Origin: Alteromonas oceanisediminis
GTDB lineage: Bacteria; Pseudomonadota; Gammaproteobacteria; Enterobacterales; Alteromonadaceae
Reading direction: 5' to 3'
Assembly (NCBI RefSeq): GCF_018474025.1
Contig: NZ_JAHCTA010000009.1
Coordinates: forward strand, 62,001-126,000
Length of the DNA: 64,000 bases
The notes under the pieces: model-generated
Told to the model about the DNA's origin: nothing
The model's database searches: none
What the model saw: only the letters and a program-made list of their open reading frames with translations
Shown: piece after piece, positions 63,178 through 64,000 of the stretch
How the letters are laid out: each line of letters begins with the position of its first letter
Numbering within the stretch: the stretch's first letter is position 1
Program-made: the position numbers and the translations under genes

Positions 63178-64000
63178 ATGACCCTGCATACTCTCTTTCC
63201 AATCAAGCAGCCCCGCAAAAAAGCGCCTTATTTTACAGCTGCTTTTGCTGCGGTAGGTTCTTTAGCCTGTCAATCCGCGTTTGCAAAACCAGAGATTATA
63301 TATACTGACCGTGCTCCGTTGGTGCTTGCTATCGGAGCGATCCACACCGATCTACTCAATCCGACAGTGAATAGTGATGAGAGTGCAACGGGCGGGTTTT
63401 TAGATGCCAGTGGCTACCTGACTAAGCGCGGTGAAGGCACACAATATTTGCTCGATTATGACGCAAATTTAAGACAGTGGTATGGCAGTGATATTCCAGA
63501 TGGTGCTGTCTTTTATGAGAACGAGCCGACGGAGTTTGATTTGCGCGTGCGCGGCCTTGCCCGTTTGTTTATCACTGACCGATGGCAGATTGATGCCGAA
63601 GCTCAGCATTATCAAGCCGATGAGGAGTACGGTACGGGATTGTCACGCTTGCGCAAGAATGTCGTTAAGCAAGATCGTATTACGATTAATTCCGGCAGCG
63701 TGAATGCCACTTATGGAACCGATGTATTGCAGCGATACGTTACATTAAGCGGCGGATTTCGTGAACGTAGTTACGCTGACAACAATCCCTATGCCCCCCG
63801 ATTTGATACCTTTGAAACCCTTGCTGGTGTTGAAGTGGGCTACTCGCTAACACCGGCAACGCAATTCATTGCGTCATTTAACACCACGCAATATGACTTT
63901 GATGATCCGCAGCTTGAAGACTCAGAGGTGTACAAACTGGTGCTCGGCGTTAGCTGGCAAGCCAGCGCGGCATCGACAATACGCGCGGTGGTCGGCGGTT
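63178..64000 (+). CDS. Outer-membrane beta-barrel protein (partial, cut by window end)
   Basis: Open frame of 274 codons to the window end. Signal peptide (APYFTAAFAAVGSLACQSAFA) after a basic N-terminus, then alternating polar/aromatic strands typical of barrels (YLTKRGEGTQYLLDYDANLR, RVRGLARLFITDRWQIDAEA, NATYGTDVLQRYVTLSGGF, VGYSLTPATQFIASFNTT). Resembles the BBP2-type porins that accompany exopolysaccharide clusters. Nineteen bp after the dehydratase with ACAGGAC upstream, so part of the operon. Role in glycan export is inferred. Confidence 0.7.
   Translation, partial: MTLHTLFPIKQPRKKAPYFTAAFAAVGSLACQSAFAKPEIIYTDRAPLVLAIGAIHTDLLNPTVNSDESATGGFLDASGYLTKRGEGTQYLLDYDANLRQWYGSDIPDGAVFYENEPTEFDLRVRGLARLFITDRWQIDAEAQHYQADEEYGTGLSRLRKNVVKQDRITINSGSVNATYGTDVLQRYVTLSGGFRERSYADNNPYAPRFDTFETLAGVEVGYSLTPATQFIASFNTTQYDFDDPQLEDSEVYKLVLGVSWQASAASTIRAVVGG

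Overview
The window reads as a chromosomal segment of a marine, Na+-motile gammaproteobacterium, probably Alteromonadales-like. Support: close homologues of E. coli-type glpR/glpD, prlC, ubiE-ubiJ-ubiB, ubiD/fre and rnr/rlmB; a motX gene for the sodium-driven flagellar motor; a spc-alpha ribosomal block with an enterobacterial-style S4-regulated alpha leader; and secreted subtilases with PPC domains. The genus cannot be fixed from sequence reading alone. No tRNA, rRNA or CRISPR array was seen.

Layout. 1-2.4 kb: glycerol-3-phosphate regulator and dehydrogenase. 2.4-8.2 kb (minus): glutathione reductase, then a four-gene signalling cassette (HTH-REC protein, PhnD-like binding protein, histidine kinase, REC protein with a degenerate HD-GYP domain) joined by 4-nt overlaps. 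8.4-14.3 kb: oligopeptidase A, a DNA glycosylase, and ubiquinone genes ubiE-ubiJ-ubiB. 14.5-16.2 kb: a cold-shock protein and glutaryl-CoA dehydrogenase. 16.2-23.4 kb: an accessory island of broken genes: a toxin-like HELGH peptidase remnant with a lipoprotein behind it, an orphan RHS tail with its own C-terminal domain and putative immunity gene, IS66 and IS3 remnants, a second RHS core fragment sharing a 308-bp near-identical repeat, a frameshifted tyrosine recombinase piece, and an intact hipBA pair. 23.5-33.7 kb: a periplasmic binding protein, an RND adaptor/pump pair, a DUF2797 protein, an M28 peptidase, fre and ubiD. 33.9-38.2 kb: TIGR02647, motX, rnr, rlmB. 38.5-42.4 kb: two tandem secreted subtilases. 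42.4-42.9 kb: small peptide ORFs. 43.0-51.5 kb: the spc and alpha ribosomal operons from rplN to rplQ, detached from the S10 operon that normally precedes them. 51.6-52.4 kb: a secreted helical-repeat protein. 52.7 kb to the end: a surface-glycan cluster.

How the genes work together. The glycan cluster holds a flippase, a polymerase, three glycosyltransferases, a small phosphoglycosyl transferase and an acetyltransferase/aminotransferase/dehydratase trio in PglC-D-E-F order. This predicts synthesis of a UDP-2,4-diacetamido sugar (bacillosamine type) and its use as the first sugar on undecaprenyl phosphate, followed by export; the cut-off beta-barrel gene at the right edge may be the outer-membrane part. 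The signalling cassette looks like a periplasmic ligand sensor feeding a phosphorelay whose last protein has lost the HD-GYP catalytic residues. The most unusual parts are the toxin-tip graveyard at 16.2-23.4 kb, the detached spc operon, the degenerate HD-GYP signalling cassette and a 25-codon double-glycine-type leader peptide beside the subtilases.
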